64,000 nt of DNA, taken from contig JADDMT010000005.1 of the NCBI GenBank assembly GCA_021401465.1, forward strand, positions 124,001 to 188,000, given 5' to 3'. Under the pieces are notes generated by a model. The model had not been told where the DNA came from, did no database searches, and was given only the letters and a program-made list of their open reading frames with translations. Below are positions 22,301 through 32,660 of the stretch, one piece after another; positions within the stretch are counted from its first letter, which is position 1, and each line of letters begins with the position of its first letter. The DNA comes from Teratosphaeria epicoccoides (taxonomy: Eukaryota; Ascomycota; Dothideomycetes; Mycosphaerellales; Teratosphaeriaceae). Both the position numbers and the translations under genes were made by a program.

Positions 22301-23606
22301 GGCCTTGCATCGCGTTGCCATTGCCACAGCTGTCGGGAGGCTTTTGCTTGTCGTTCGCGAAGATGCTGGTGTGCACTTTACGTTCCTGCAGCGCATCATG
22401 CATAAGCACAGTATGCAGGACCTCAATGAGGACCACTACTTTCCTGCGGACTATTGGTGCTTCGCGAGCAGGATTGCTTGTATCAGTAGCGAGTCAGTGC
22501 TGCTTTTGCTCGAACTTGGCTACCTGGAGCGCGTTGGCGATATCCTTCTCAACTACAATCGGGCACCCGGAACAACTGAGATGGTCGAGCTGATATATCA
22601 CATCTTAAGCGAGCATGTCAACCTCCTTGATGAGTCGGAGGTGTCGCCTCTGGATGGCCCACGCCATATGGTGGATGGCGCCATATGCTTGCGAGAATCT
22701 GAGTGGAAGATCCTGACAGCTGCGCAATCTAGGCACGGCCGAGAGCTTTGGTGCCTCGGCCACAGGGCGCTGTATGGCTCATTGCCACCCCCGATCGAGC
22801 AATGGCAATTTTGGGCTCCTGGTAAATTGGTCGGTCTCCTCGCGAGCCAAAACGCATGCCCGGTGTTTGCCGGCATCATTGCCGATTCACTGGCTTGGTG
22901 GTACGACCATGATGAAGAGCATTTGCTAGGCATGCTCGAGATGACTCTTCACTATTGCCGTAGCCAGGCTGACCGTGGCAACTTGACGTTACTTCTACAG
23001 CGCTTGGGTGCCAATTTGAAGATGTGGAAGCCATTCTGGCCGGACTCCGTGGCTTTCTTCGAATACATGGTGCCGATCGCCCACGAAGCGGCCGTGGACA
23101 GCACAGTGGAATGGGCACTGGAATTCATGGGGCAGGGCTCGAGGCCGGTGAGGCGCAAAACGAAGGCTTGGCTGGAGACCCATATGTACACCGAGCCACG
23201 GCCGGCCGTGGCTGTTACATCCGCATGTGTCGCCGCAACACGCAAGATGGCTATGGCCGCGCTGCCCTGGCTCAGACAGATGCGCCTTGCGGGGCACAAC
23301 AAGTCGCAATGCACAGAGGTACTAGAATCGATGGCGATGGCAGGAGCGTGGTTGTCCGACTTACGTGATACCGTGCGAGCCATGACGAACGTGGAGCGAG
23401 CCACGCTCGACAGAAGAATCCAGATTCAGCTCGACGAGAGCCGAGGGACCGTTAAGGCGATCCAAATGATGCAGGATGAAGCGGAGGATTGGCTGGGTGG
23501 CACTGCGTTTCCGGCAGGCGATGCGCAGGAGACGGTGGAGATCTCTGACGAGTTTGAGGATGACGATGAGTTTAGTGATGAAGGTGACTATGATGATGCG
23601 GAGTAG
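16344..23606 (+). CDS. Large ubiquitin carboxyl-terminal hydrolase (USP family, C19)
   Basis: An intron-free 2420-residue deubiquitinase resembling the giant USP9X/USP24/USP34 group. The catalytic domain lies at about residues 1475-1760. Its Cys box is GLLNLGMTCYMNSLVQQLY with the nucleophile at C1485, and its His box is LGSLQAGHYWSYVRLGG with H1732. A zinc-ribbon-like pair (SCGH, then CSTC) lies between the boxes. A ubiquitin-like fold is suggested at about 965-1023 (KVVAAVGTTLKK to NSATIIVSPR), upstream of the catalytic core. The long N-terminal 950 residues look helical, as in the armadillo-like scaffolds of this group. The C-terminal 40 residues are strongly acidic. It would remove ubiquitin from substrates that cannot be named from sequence. 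Confidence 0.9.
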   Translation: MAPTNSPPRDEATDANPEASRKRARLSNEPQSLEPVRIEALAPEDVGVTSNDVIQIEDEELGMDQQIPFHLSFQQHCNDCKWQTADGSELLDTLSKSFKTTYLEPSHFKCVADWLAFQDFNSGTIFGVDTESPAARDHDAEDLFLGCFATFAIKVVCQDQIFAPNPADLQALRANVFHFAINLMPLAMRVIKELPELIKYKLAQPTRKDSKQEPRRVQNVEIHSLNFVRLMHSLLVLNNRNARHLFVDFEISPRDIRENFERLIRNEAEPDESKDDVSSCVASLVSIFGDLAAHESEIKDAWRHMSFVLNTMSASLSINNPCQQDHSALALVDLVNNLILNRISEKHPRALPRDFHYTVVSTCGEIIKRTVEFYDGSTYGTNFDACFGVYKRVIQGEDDYLLAVDSMNAESLASLCEGQDKVASSLLRAVWTLKSYKSYVFSSIMDIRSIGMTQLSIALGQYLETKTPVQGPLLAYAGRYLQAQNITRYIFSADSHASIVGASNDIIGFLAQTGKYTNKDTDIIWQSCTASVEADFAKASFGVLQHVCQFMDYDQLLYVLEQVKQTSVFTLASNTAAVDTLAVVFRSLEFASHPDMDQSRRLQPSAYCLDLLYAIYDEGRTSVHQQLSHVLIAQLTYYVKMFSFDHKIRLIANCLASIRSREVSQDVTAGIEVVAFIITESQLSTEEASSILDLMSPHVQIAQFAEFVKKLRSGKDLGIANMQLAWIARVRLIVGLLALQSPSDSPREIEDVLFDHLLGSNALDNTARDVAWVELQALCHKRNLAAVACRLMEYYMQVRVPRLPAQFVTPALIEQMAREGLDTSPEIRMRDNIFSTLVRVASTSLDQQTSIAAAHAVSRLLFEFREAKDDPRVLVDCQRDWVRQFINTMTIECPSDRLADDVLASSVIQRLNFLSHIHHVSNQLGLHAQQTPCGDIVVEDAADVHRLEIFAQYARPGASATAPQKVKVVAAVGTTLKKMATALEQCTEAAHNRVIFAGKLWDPNVNGQTTLEEIGLFNSATIIVSPRYTFSLNVGDVFECVNPVEQALLESYDSLELYILQGPSSIQAPLFNFLTSLKPSPQARNRVTNLTATAQDLFPNDRIGETVYSISVLSRQLEDHARLGVVDTAFVLKSTRLIVSLFMDSSRDLDVCLLGNMAEAMCKFLQSLSSARHIEAALAAKDVNGPTGRPESATTLKFFEDPPGFAARMVDVLTIILRGACPPNLEQTRSLAVQKLYSALTDAFRADTAVWTEFTAHPSVQPLHSQLLLDDCTDTSVTVANAIKLFCCDEQAPSDAAERFWRMLSEVALGPALQKPAYAGACFSLATEVLSRNTALNSDEPGIRALVERILSEIWKYQHTEAPNLPLSDKGLTGLLRMLQCAITMLKSFKKPLLLHDLPTRLFDQLLFTSQEDRLPLVHEESRGLVLEVIKTSCESAADFQGVAQRVVGAISSDNTPPRMPFPGVDSFLRDPKICTGLLNLGMTCYMNSLVQQLYANLAFRKFIFDVPIVDPAKQVILEQVKVLFLHMQEGTEIAANTSHLCQVLSINTGSMEDVHDFYTTFLNKLEESMPNDDSKKTFEKFYTGRMHEQIKGSCGHVSGPTTPFTEIAATVKNKDSLEDSMSEFVQGEPMMGSNQYRCSTCNKSDGKLVDAMKRTCLVDVPDNLTFCLKRGDWDPMLGYQSKINDRFEFPQSLDMSRYKQEHLEHGEGSVESDMFELVGVIVHLGSLQAGHYWSYVRLGGTHQWMQVEDARAHLVEGGFDTIRDECFGSRMLNGHFKTTNGYVVFYRRQSALRDETVLIRRPNSSSPEASAYPPKVAVSASLMQSVAANNNWRYKVANLYGDQMAKFLEWLIDVYPVCDASVDGAKSEKSSDAGSESRRLSGVEQSNKGGDAVMADSPLDGQVLSRHALDMPAASEHLATLAALCSKYFMHLVMRDEKSHQRKLEASNQCINSAVSRHGGVLARSMLDDMVDDGQYLQLMWISNMALHRVAIATAVGRLLLVVREDAGVHFTFLQRIMHKHSMQDLNEDHYFPADYWCFASRIACISSESVLLLLELGYLERVGDILLNYNRAPGTTEMVELIYHILSEHVNLLDESEVSPLDGPRHMVDGAICLRESEWKILTAAQSRHGRELWCLGHRALYGSLPPPIEQWQFWAPGKLVGLLASQNACPVFAGIIADSLAWWYDHDEEHLLGMLEMTLHYCRSQADRGNLTLLLQRLGANLKMWKPFWPDSVAFFEYMVPIAHEAAVDSTVEWALEFMGQGSRPVRRKTKAWLETHMYTEPRPAVAVTSACVAATRKMAMAALPWLRQMRLAGHNKSQCTEVLESMAMAGAWLSDLRDTVRAMTNVERATLDRRIQIQLDESRGTVKAIQMMQDEAEDWLGGTAFPAGDAQETVEISDEFEDDDEFSDEGDYDDAE

Positions 23607-23974
23607 CAATGGGCTTGAGAAGCCAGGTATGAGACGAGAGACGAAAGTGGTGATGGGGTCCAGGCCGCTTAAAGAGCGCATGTTGTACTATTACGAGGCA
23701 TGAGATATGATGGTGCGTGACACGGTGCGCACGATAGACGGATGGCTAGACGATGGCGATGAGCTATGAAAACGCGATAAATGATCAGACTATCAAAGTG
23801 AAGTCTTGATACGTTGATGCTCCTTTGTACTGGAGGGAAAGTCATGATGGTGTCGATTTGTGGAGATCCAAGCTGACCTGAATTCGGACTTGTTTTTCGC
23901 TTCTCAATTGACATTGACATTCTTTCCACGTGAACAAGAAACGAACGGTTTGTCACAGTGGAAAAAGAACCACA
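23607..23974. other. Intergenic, no gene seen
   Basis: Spacer between the ubiquitin hydrolase stop and the SDR start, holding the SDR promoter. Nothing else is visible. Confidence 0.5.
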
Positions 23975-25068
23975 ATGGCTAATACAAAGACAATCATAGT
24001 CACAGGCGCCGTAAGATAACATCCCACACACGCCACCCACTTGCCACACCAAAATACTGACCACTCATACCAACAGAACCGCGGCATCGGCCGCGCCATC
24101 TGCGATCTCCTGCTCGCGCACCCCAACACCAAGCCGCTCAGACTCTTCGCGACGTCGCGAAAGGGCGAAGATTTGGGTCTGCTGGGTTCTGGTGGCGACG
24201 AAGTCCTGTATCCCAAGCTGGACATCTCGCGCCACGAGAGCGTGGAGGCTTTTGCGGAAGGGCTGAAGAGGCATGGCTTGGGAGGTAAGGGAGGATTTGT
24301 GCATGTGTTGATCAACAATGCGGGTGTGAATTTGGATTTGGGTGGGAGGTATGGGCCGGAGAATGCGAGGAGGACGATGGAGGTGAATTATTGGGGGACT
24401 GTTGAGGTGAGTTCTCTGGAGTTTCGGGCGAGCGCTTTGCTTGATGCGAGGTTTGGTGCTTGGGTGGGTTGGTGGAGTCGTCGATGGAGTGCTGATGGTG
24501 GGTTGTGTGTGCAGATGTGCCGACAGCTGCTGCCGCTTGTTGATCCTCATGGCGGGCGTATCGTCAATGTCTCGTCTGTGGCGTCCAGTTTGCAGAACTA
24601 TAGCTCCGCGGTCCAGCAACGCTTCCGAGACCCGAATGCTACATTTGAGGATCTTGATGTCATCGCTGAGGACTTTCTCGTACGTTCCCGTTTCCTCCTC
24701 GATTGGAGAATTAAACCTAATTCTATTCACCACTTTAGTCCTCCGTCCAAGCCTCCAGCGAAGAATCTTCCGGCTTTGGGCCTCCGGGACGGAGTTACAA
24801 TGTCTCAAAATCATTGATCAATGCAAGTACTGCGTTGTTGGCAAGAGAGAATAAGGGCATGCTGATTAATTGCTGTTGTCCGGGTTGGATTGATACGGAT
24901 ATGGGTGGTTTGATCTCAAGTAGGCAGACACGACCGCCCAAAACGCCGGAGCAGGGTGCGAAGATTCCTGTCAGGTTGGCGGTAGGGGATGTAGGAGGGG
25001 TAAGTGGGAGGTACTGGGCGAATGAGAGTGTGAGAAGCAAAGGGGAGGGTGAGGTCAGGGAGTGGTGA
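23975..25068 (+). CDS. Short-chain dehydrogenase/reductase, carbonyl reductase (CBR1)-like
   Basis: Four exons: 23975-24010, 24077-24406, 24515-24679 and 24739-25068, giving 286 residues, close to CBR1 (277). The first exon encodes only MANTKTIIVTGA, so the nucleotide-binding TGxxxGxG is split by intron 1 and completed as TGANRGIGRA. Other classical SDR elements follow in order: NNAGVN, the serine in RIVNVSSVAS, and the YxxxK pair in YNVSK, then PGWIDTDMGG. The 60-residue insert before the YxxxK motif is typical of carbonyl reductases. It should reduce carbonyl groups of small xenobiotics or metabolites with NADPH in the cytosol. It converges on MRH4, about 100 bp between stops. Confidence 0.92.
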
Positions 25069-25171
25069 TGCGGTAATTCCCTGCGAGGACGCAGAGTGGG
25101 TGTATATATGTACAACATTCTACAGGACTAGCCTTCCAGGTGAAGAAGAAGACCTTGGTGGAAAATGTATT

Positions 25172-27058
25172 CTAGATCAAAGCTTGGCCCTTGAACATGC
25201 TGTCGCGGACTTCGCCCACGATATCCTTTCGATCGTTCTTGCCGACTAACACGATCCCTCTCCCGCGCCTATTCATCCGGCCCACACGTCCGAGGCGGTG
25301 GATAAAGTCAATCGAGGTGTGCGGGACGTCGTATAGGATTACGTGTCTGACGAGCACGGTGTCGACGCCGCGGGAGGCGATGTCGGTGGTGACTAGGACT
25401 TTGACGCCGGGGAGCTGTCGCTTTTGCGTCCCACGCGCTGCAGAAATTTCGGGGAGGTCGGCAGGGCTTATAGCGGCTAAAGCATCACTGGTTCTCTTCT
25501 TCTCTTGATCTCGCTGCTTTAACGTGGGTAATGATACGGATGCACCAGTAAATTCGGCGAGGATCTCGGTTTGCTTCCGCTCGTCGCTGTCTCTGCTTAG
25601 GGCAATGGCGTCTACACCTTTCGTGCGCAGAAATTCGGCTAATTCAGCAGCTTTCTCTCGTTCATTGACGAAGACTACGACTTTCTTGAGGTTGTCCTCG
25701 CCTCGCTCTTCGACTTCCTTACCGATGTCCCAGATGGTCTGTGCGCATGCCAGGTCGCGGTTTCCTTGGTAAGGCATCTTGTCGATATCAACTACGCTCA
25801 GCTGCACGCGACGTGGAACGGCATGTAGGTTTGGCGTGACGAGACGTCTCGTATATGGGAAGCGCTTGTTCAGAAAGGCATCCAGACTTCTCGGGATCGT
25901 GGCAGAGCAGAAGATGAGTTGCTGCAACGAAGGCGTCGCTCTGTCGATGATGCCAGAAGTGATCGGGCTGAAGGAGCGGTCGAGCAGGCTGTCGGCTTCG
26001 TCGATGACGATGTGTGTTACGCGACTCAGGACGTTTGGGTCAGACTCCGTGATACTGGAAAGGAGGTGAGGAGTCGAAATGACAATGTCTACTCCGTTTG
26101 TGCTGAAGACGCGGTTCTTGATGACGGTGCTCGTGAAAGCCGAGCTGATGATAGCCGTCCGGAATTTGACAGTATGTGACAGACTCTTGACTAATGTACC
26201 GACCTGCGCCACCAGCTCAGATGTTGGCAGTAAGATGATTGCTTTGGGTCGTCCAGTCGTAGGATGAGGCATCCCGGGATCCTCGAGATCGAGCTTCTGG
26301 GATGCCTTCCTCAGCAGCATCTCCTTCGCCTCCTCCGCTACCTTTATGCGCTCTTGCTCTGCTTTTGCCGCCTCTGCTCTCTTGATCGCATCAATGACAG
26401 GCAGCACGTATGCCAGGGTCTTGCCTGACCCGGTTTCTGCTGCCAATAAGAATTGCTGCATCTCCTTCTCAGCTTCGAATGGCTGCCGTCTGCGGCTTCT
26501 CCTGCCATCCTCTGTGCCGAGTATCGCAGGTATTGCCAATCGCTGAATGGGCGTCGGGCTCACATCCAACAGTCCGCCTAATGCTTGCGCCGCCACCGAC
26601 TCTCTGATCACGCCCAGCAGGTCGAACTGATTGAAACTATTCCGTTCTTCCAGCACCTGCTTAATCTTGCTCCTCTGCTCATACGACACGTTTGCCAGTC
26701 TCCGCTGCATCTTCAGCGCCTTCAGCGGATCCTTCTTCGTTTCCTGCGCGGCCTTGGTCTTGGCAAATCTGCTGGTGCGCTTCTGTTCTGCGGCTGAGAC
26801 GTTGTGCCGGGCTGCTTGCGCTTCTCGCGGTGGTGCTGTCACGTTCATCCCACCAAACGGACTGTTGCGAGTCCGGCGCGCCGGTCTACCGCTGGCAGCT
26901 GTCTGGACTGGGCCGCGTCCGACATGCGGCGACAGCACCATCCGAGATGGTTTGCGCTTTTGCAGCGTAGAGGCATGTCGTGTTGCTTGCCATGATTGTA
27001 GGCTTCTTGCAAGCGACTGCACCTCACAGAATGGGCAGATGGTTGATAGTCGCAACAT
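25172..27058 (-). CDS. mrh4: Mitochondrial DEAD-box RNA helicase Mrh4
   Basis: Intron-free 628-residue helicase. The N-terminus is basic and lacks acids in its first stretch, typical of a mitochondrial presequence. The helicase core shows the Q-region PTPIQRLAIP, motif I AETGSGKT, motif II DEAD (IVIDEADSLLD), motif III SAT (FCSATIPRS), and the C-terminal HRLGRVGR motif VI after TDIASRGVD. In yeast, Mrh4 is needed for assembly of the large mitochondrial ribosomal subunit around 21S rRNA. The inserts between motifs match that family better than other DEAD proteins. It is divergent from the Bud4-like gene, about 850 bases apart. Confidence 0.9.
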   Translation of the reverse strand: MLRLSTICPFCEVQSLARSLQSWQATRHASTLQKRKPSRMVLSPHVGRGPVQTAASGRPARRTRNSPFGGMNVTAPPREAQAARHNVSAAEQKRTSRFAKTKAAQETKKDPLKALKMQRRLANVSYEQRSKIKQVLEERNSFNQFDLLGVIRESVAAQALGGLLDVSPTPIQRLAIPAILGTEDGRRSRRRQPFEAEKEMQQFLLAAETGSGKTLAYVLPVIDAIKRAEAAKAEQERIKVAEEAKEMLLRKASQKLDLEDPGMPHPTTGRPKAIILLPTSELVAQVGTLVKSLSHTVKFRTAIISSAFTSTVIKNRVFSTNGVDIVISTPHLLSSITESDPNVLSRVTHIVIDEADSLLDRSFSPITSGIIDRATPSLQQLIFCSATIPRSLDAFLNKRFPYTRRLVTPNLHAVPRRVQLSVVDIDKMPYQGNRDLACAQTIWDIGKEVEERGEDNLKKVVVFVNEREKAAELAEFLRTKGVDAIALSRDSDERKQTEILAEFTGASVSLPTLKQRDQEKKRTSDALAAISPADLPEISAARGTQKRQLPGVKVLVTTDIASRGVDTVLVRHVILYDVPHTSIDFIHRLGRVGRMNRRGRGIVLVGKNDRKDIVGEVRDSMFKGQALI

Positions 27059-27908
27059 GAAAGCTTAGGTACTGGCATGCCATACAGCACTTTCACATGC
27101 TACAGACGGGCCTGCTAAAGCGAAGAAAGAAATCTATCGGCAAATCACATGCATGTCTGAACCCTACATGTGACCGCCGATCACGCAGCCCGGCTATGGC
27201 TAAGGAGTATCCCAGCGGACATTCTGAACATCTCACCAGATGGGACTGATCCGCTATCCGTGGAATGGGTGCTTGACTGCTTCTTGACCCGTTTCTGCAG
27301 GAGGTAACAGGAGATCGCAGGTTTTGACCGGTACACACTACTCAAAGCGCGCCCAGCTGGTGTGCTGTTTGGAACTCTATACGTAGCTTATTACACAGTG
27401 GCTACCAGGATGTTGGATTGAAAGGCGTTGCCCCAGGCGACAGAGCTCCACGTTTGAAACAATCAATGGCTGCACACAAGACACCGAGGACCATCGCCGC
27501 TTCTCGATCTGACACCGCGAGCATCTCTCAACTGCTTGCTTCACCACACGTTCGCGTCGATGCATTTCTTCCATTCGCGCACGATGCGATAGCAGACATC
27601 ATCACCCGAAATTCTTCGCAGTAATCGCTACATTCACAGCGCGCATTTCCTAGTCGGCGCGCACAGCCCCGCGTGCGGCTCCGATTGTTTTGTTTCGCCG
27701 GCCAGCAGCTTGGCTACATCTATCATCTTCAACCGCGTTATTTCAACTCGCTCTCGATCCGCTGGGCCCGTTGGCCGTGAGCCATGGATTCAGTACGCGC
27801 TTCAAGTAATCGACTGTGTCATTGGAGCGCGGCTTATTAACATTTGTCGTGCGCCAGGTCGTCTCACCGCTGCGCATCAGCAAAAACTCGTCCGCGAACA
27901 AGGCCGCC
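27059..27908. other. Divergent intergenic region between MRH4 and the Bud4-like gene
   Basis: About 850 bases expected to hold both promoters. Short frames such as the one beginning near 27418 start at non-ATG codons or lack motifs. No other feature is seen. Confidence 0.5.
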
Positions 27909-30900
27909 ATGGCCCCACCCAGGGCTCTTGCCGACATCAGCTCGATCAGTCAGCGAAGGAACTCGCCGAGCTACAACCAGGCAACGAGGGCAAGTACATG
28001 TATCTGGCGGTCAACCCGCCTGCCGATATCACCCGGCACCTGCAATCCCAACACTGACCGATTGTTTACAGAAGATGATCGTGTCTGGTGACACTTCCCC
28101 GTATGCCGAGAACTCGTCGCCTTTCCAGGAGAAGCCCTCGCCACGCGCATTCTGGTCGTCGCGAGAGACCATGTCGCCATCGCGCTTTGACGAGAATACA
28201 CCCGAGCGGTCACCATCACCCCTACCTGCAGCTCCGAAGCGACGCCCGAGCGTAGAGAAGCTCAAGCAGGCCAGTCGTGTAAAGAACAGCAACATATTCG
28301 CTCTAGAGAACAAGGACGCCTACGACCCGAGTTCGCTTCCAATCGTTGAGCGGCCATCAGCGAACAGACCGCTCAGCGCGCAGCTGTTGAACAGCCCCTT
28401 CACTCGCTATGACTCGCTACGGAAGGAGAACAACCCAATCCGCAGCCCACGCCCAGGTCACATCCGAACACAATCAGCCATGAGCATACCCAGCTTGAGT
28501 CCCTCTAAGGAGGCGCAGAATGTGCCCCTACCTGACAGCCCAGAGAAGCCGGCTTCTCCATCTCCCACCAAGTCAAGCATGGCACGCAGCAGTATGTTTG
28601 GTCCGAGTTTTGACCCGGAGCAAGGCACCTGGTCTGACGACGAGAGTGTTTTGACCCCGCGAGCTCTGCACCGGCACAACAAGAGCGTCACCTTTCACGC
28701 CGACCCGCCAACTGTGACCGAATATGAGCAGCAAACGCCAGAGCCGTCAGTCTCGGTGGATTCGCGAGAGGGCAGCTGGGACAGCGAAGACTTTGAGGAT
28801 CAGGACATCAGTTTCGAGCGTGGCAGCTCAGCTGACCTGTCACATCAAGATGGCTATGACAGCTACGACGAAGACTTGGAAGATGCGGACAAGACACCAG
28901 TCGTGCTGCCTGAGGATTGGTCGCATATGAGTCCGGACGAAGCGCGAACCGATCTAGTAGATGGAGACGATGATGTCTTCGACGGCTCACCCTCGCCGTC
29001 TCCACAGCGGTCCGGCTCCGACAGTCGACCGCTCCCACCGTTGCCGGGCTTAGGCTCTACGAGGAAGACACGCAATTCAATGAATACCAAAGACATCCTG
29101 AATATGAGGCAAGGGCTCTCAGTCGATGAGAACGCGCGGCCGGGCTCCAAGGACTCTGAAGACACAGCTCATGGTATGCCTGAAGACCTGACTATCACCA
29201 ACTTGGATACTGGCGAGAAGATGGACGTGCCAGTGCGTATCGACGAGACAGCTGTCGCGGACGAGACTGTCGTCGCTGATCTGGAAGACTTCGCGTCCGC
29301 CCCACCGCGCATATCGCGCGAGAGCATTCTTCGCAACGTTCGCGAAAACCGCTACGACTACGAGGAAGGGGATGGGATCGATTGCTCGGTGTTTGACGAT
29401 TCTCCAGCACGGCCAAGCATTGCTGAAATGGCACGCATGGACCCCGATCAGCCAATTCCTTCGCGAGAGCACAGCCGTGAGACTAGCGAGGCTTCGATCG
29501 ACAGCCCAGGCGGAAAGGCAGAGGCTGAAGTTCTGGGTGAGGTGCAAATCAAGCCTGAACCAGAAGAGGGCGAGGACGGCATCAATCTCAACGACATTCC
29601 AGCTATTGATGATGCGCTACTTGCTGCGCACCGCCCACCTTCGCATCAGGAAGAATACGAACGTCAATCGTCTGTGCTTCACCATCCTCGGTCGTCAAGT
29701 GTCGAGCAGGATGACGATGAGAGCCAATATTCGGAAATCGAGGCAGAAGGCGAGGGCACCGTTCTCCAAGCTCAAGAACCAGATGAGGACGACCGCAAAG
29801 AAACACTTCAGGATGCGATGCAGCTTTTGACAGTGAAGGACTACAGTGAGCCACAAACTGCCACTCATGCACTGCGCAAGAAGATTTCTGGCTCATTCAT
29901 GGGTCTGCCGTCGTACCTTGCCAACGACGAATACGACTTTGGCATGAGTCAGTACATGGTCACTACGCCGCCAGCGAGCAACGAGAACACAGCAAAGCTG
30001 TCACTTGACAAGGTCCCAATTCTAAAACCTGCTGCCGAATTCTTCGCGCCTGCAGCAGCGTCAGAGGAACGGTACGATGGTGTACATCGTGAAGTCTCGC
30101 CACCGAGCAGTCCAAGCTCGGTCGTCCACCACGAGAGTGAGATCAGCTCCTTTCACTCTACGGAGCAGAGCGGAGTGTCAGACGAGCCTGCGGTCGAGCA
30201 GGCACATGCACCCGTCGTTGTTCCAGAGATTCCAGAAAGGCGATCGACCATTAAGACGAATGGTAAGCTTAGAGCGCGCCCGTCGGCCACTCCCGCCGAT
30301 CTTGCAGGCATGGCCCAGCAGAGGAGAACAGTCAGTCTACACCATCCCGTCCCACCGATTCCAGATCAATATCAGGCCAGGCCTGCCACCGCTGAAGGCC
30401 AAGCTGGCTTCGATGAGCGGTCTGTTCACTCCTCTGCAGGCTCATCCAAAGCCGACTCCTTGGTTGAAGAGGACCAGTCTAAACGCCGGGAAAGTAGGAG
30501 GATGAAGCTCGAAGTACCGCTTGCTTCCGGTGAGGCTGATGATCTCAGCCTGGGTCTGGACCAGGAGTTCGACCGTGTGATTGAGAATCAAAAGGTTGGT
30601 CCACCATTTCCTTCACCGCTCTTTGCTCGATTCGGGCCTGCTACTTTTCGACAACAGCAGGAGCAGCACATCATGTACTCTGACTGCCCATGTGCCTCTG
30701 CGGAGGCGGGCATCGCTCCTCAAAGACACGTCGCTGGTACTGACCCGTATGTGCGTAAGCAGAAGGGATACCTGATGCGCCAGAACACCAAGTTGGTGGT
30801 TGCTACGAACAGAAATTTCTCGAACGACAGCGACGCGTCGAAAACTAGCGCCGAGTCAGGACCAATGTCTACCTCAACAACGGCTCCTAGGCCAAGATCG

Positions 30901-32660
30901 AGTAGGAGCGCCAATTCTTCACCGAGGAAAGGCAGCGCCGAGCAATTCCTGAAGACTGAGCCTTGGAATGGTAAGTCGAGACGGGAAAGCTCGAGGAAGG
31001 CCTCTGTGCAAAAGGCCATGTCTGCCCAGCCAGCACCCCCACTTCCAGGCCTACAAAGTGCTCTGGATGTCGTGGACGAGGACATCACCACTGCCAGCCT
31101 TGACGACGATGTAGGTGAAGGTATAGAGCGGGGAAGGCTTTTCGTGAAGGTTGTTGGCGTGAAGGAGCTGGAGTTGCCCATGCCCAGGGACGACCGCATA
31201 TACTTCCAACTGACACTTGACAATGGCCTGCACTGCGTGACGACTAGCAGTCTCGAGCTGCGCAGGCAAGCTCCCATCGGCCAAGAGTTCGAGCTTGTTG
31301 TGCTTAACGACCTGGAGTTCCAACTCACGCTCACGACCAAATTGCCACCGCCTTCAAAGGCTGCTGCTCCTACACCGAGACCATTGACGGGATCTCACAA
31401 GAAAACGCCTTCGAAGTCAGCCCTCTCTCGTTTCTTGTCAAGCCCAAAGAAGCGTGCCGAGAAAGAGAGACTTGAGCGCGAAGCAGCTGAGGCAGAGGAG
31501 CGGAGATATCAGGAAGAGGAGAGGCGCAGGCGTCTATCAGTTGTGCCAACCGCTTGGGATTTGCTGCACGAGCTAGTGAATGCACAAGATGGCTCCTTTG
31601 CACGATCATACGTCAACCTCAAGAGTCATGAAAAGCAATGCTTCGGTCGGCCGCTTGTCGTTGACGTGCCTTGCTACAACGAATGGGCGCTGGAGAAGGA
31701 CAGTCAAGTCGTCAATAGTGTTCGAAGCAAGCGTGGGCCAAACGCTGGTCCGGTGCGCAGGCCTCCGTATGTTGTCGGCAAACTGGAGTTGCAGTTGCTG
31801 TACGTGCCGAAGCCTACAGGTCTGACTGACGACGAGATGCCGAGGAGCATGAGCAGCGCAATTCGCGAATTGAACAAGGCGGCTGAGGTGGTCGAGATTG
31901 TGCACGAAGGTCACCTGAGTCAGCAAGGTGGCGACTGTGCGGTGAGTGCTCCCCAAGATCTGACTCCATTGTGATACTGACCTTTGAACAGCATTGGCGC
32001 CGTCGCTTCTTCCGCCTGCAAGGCTCGAGACTGACGGCATACCACGAGAACACACTGCAGAAGCGTGCTGTAATCAACCTGTCCAAGGCTTCTCGCTTGG
32101 TGGACGACAAGAGTACACTTGTCGCAGACCCGACATCCAAGCAGTCTGGCAGGGCTCGCAGAAAGTCTGCCTTCGCTGAGGAGGACGAGGGCTACCAATA
32201 TGTCGAGGAGGGTTTCCGGATCCGTTTCGCCAATGGCGAGACAATCGACTTTTACGCCGACTCGCGCGCCCAGAAAGACACCTGGATGGATGCCCTCAGC
32301 CAAGTCATTGGCAAACCGGCTACAGAGAAGAAGGCAGCTACCTGGACTGATATTGTCCTGGCGCGTGAGAAGGCCGAAGGTCTTCAACCTGCTCCGTTAC
32401 CATCAATCAAGGAGCAGGTCGCTGGCGGCAGTGAGATCAAGGACTTCACGCGCCCTCGTGCGTCGCTGGCTCCGAGCTCGAGCGTGTCTAGGAAGGCCGT
32501 TCCACCTCGGGACGCGAGTAAGAGCGCGCCTACTTCTCCGATCAAGGGACCACCGACCAGTCGTCCTCCGGCACCACCGGTCTCAAGGCCCATGACGCCG
32601 CCGATGGCTCCGAGGAGTGGGCATAGGGCCAGGAATGCCGTGAAGAGCATGATCTTCTAG
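27909..32660 (+). CDS. bud4: Bud4/anillin-like septum scaffold with C-terminal PH domain
   Basis: Large protein (about 1480-1540 residues) with a long disordered, Ser/Pro/acid-rich N-terminal two thirds, a C2-like anillin-homology segment (LFVKVVGVKELELPM, QLTLDNGLHCVTTSS) and a C-terminal PH domain (HWRRRFFRLQGSRLTAYHE to DTWMDALSQV). Such proteins organise septins and the contractile ring at septation sites. Proposed exons: 27909-27989, 28072-30594, 30763-31941 and 31992-32660. The start ATG 27909 gives MAPPRALADISSISQRR; intron 1 (27990-28071) must use a GC donor, GCAAGT, with branch CACTGAC. The 30595-30762 stretch is stop-free, but GTACTGAC and CAG at its end make it a probable 168-nt intron joining ENQK to KGYLMRQNTK. 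The last intron (50 nt) has TACTGAC and is clear. Confidence 0.85.
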
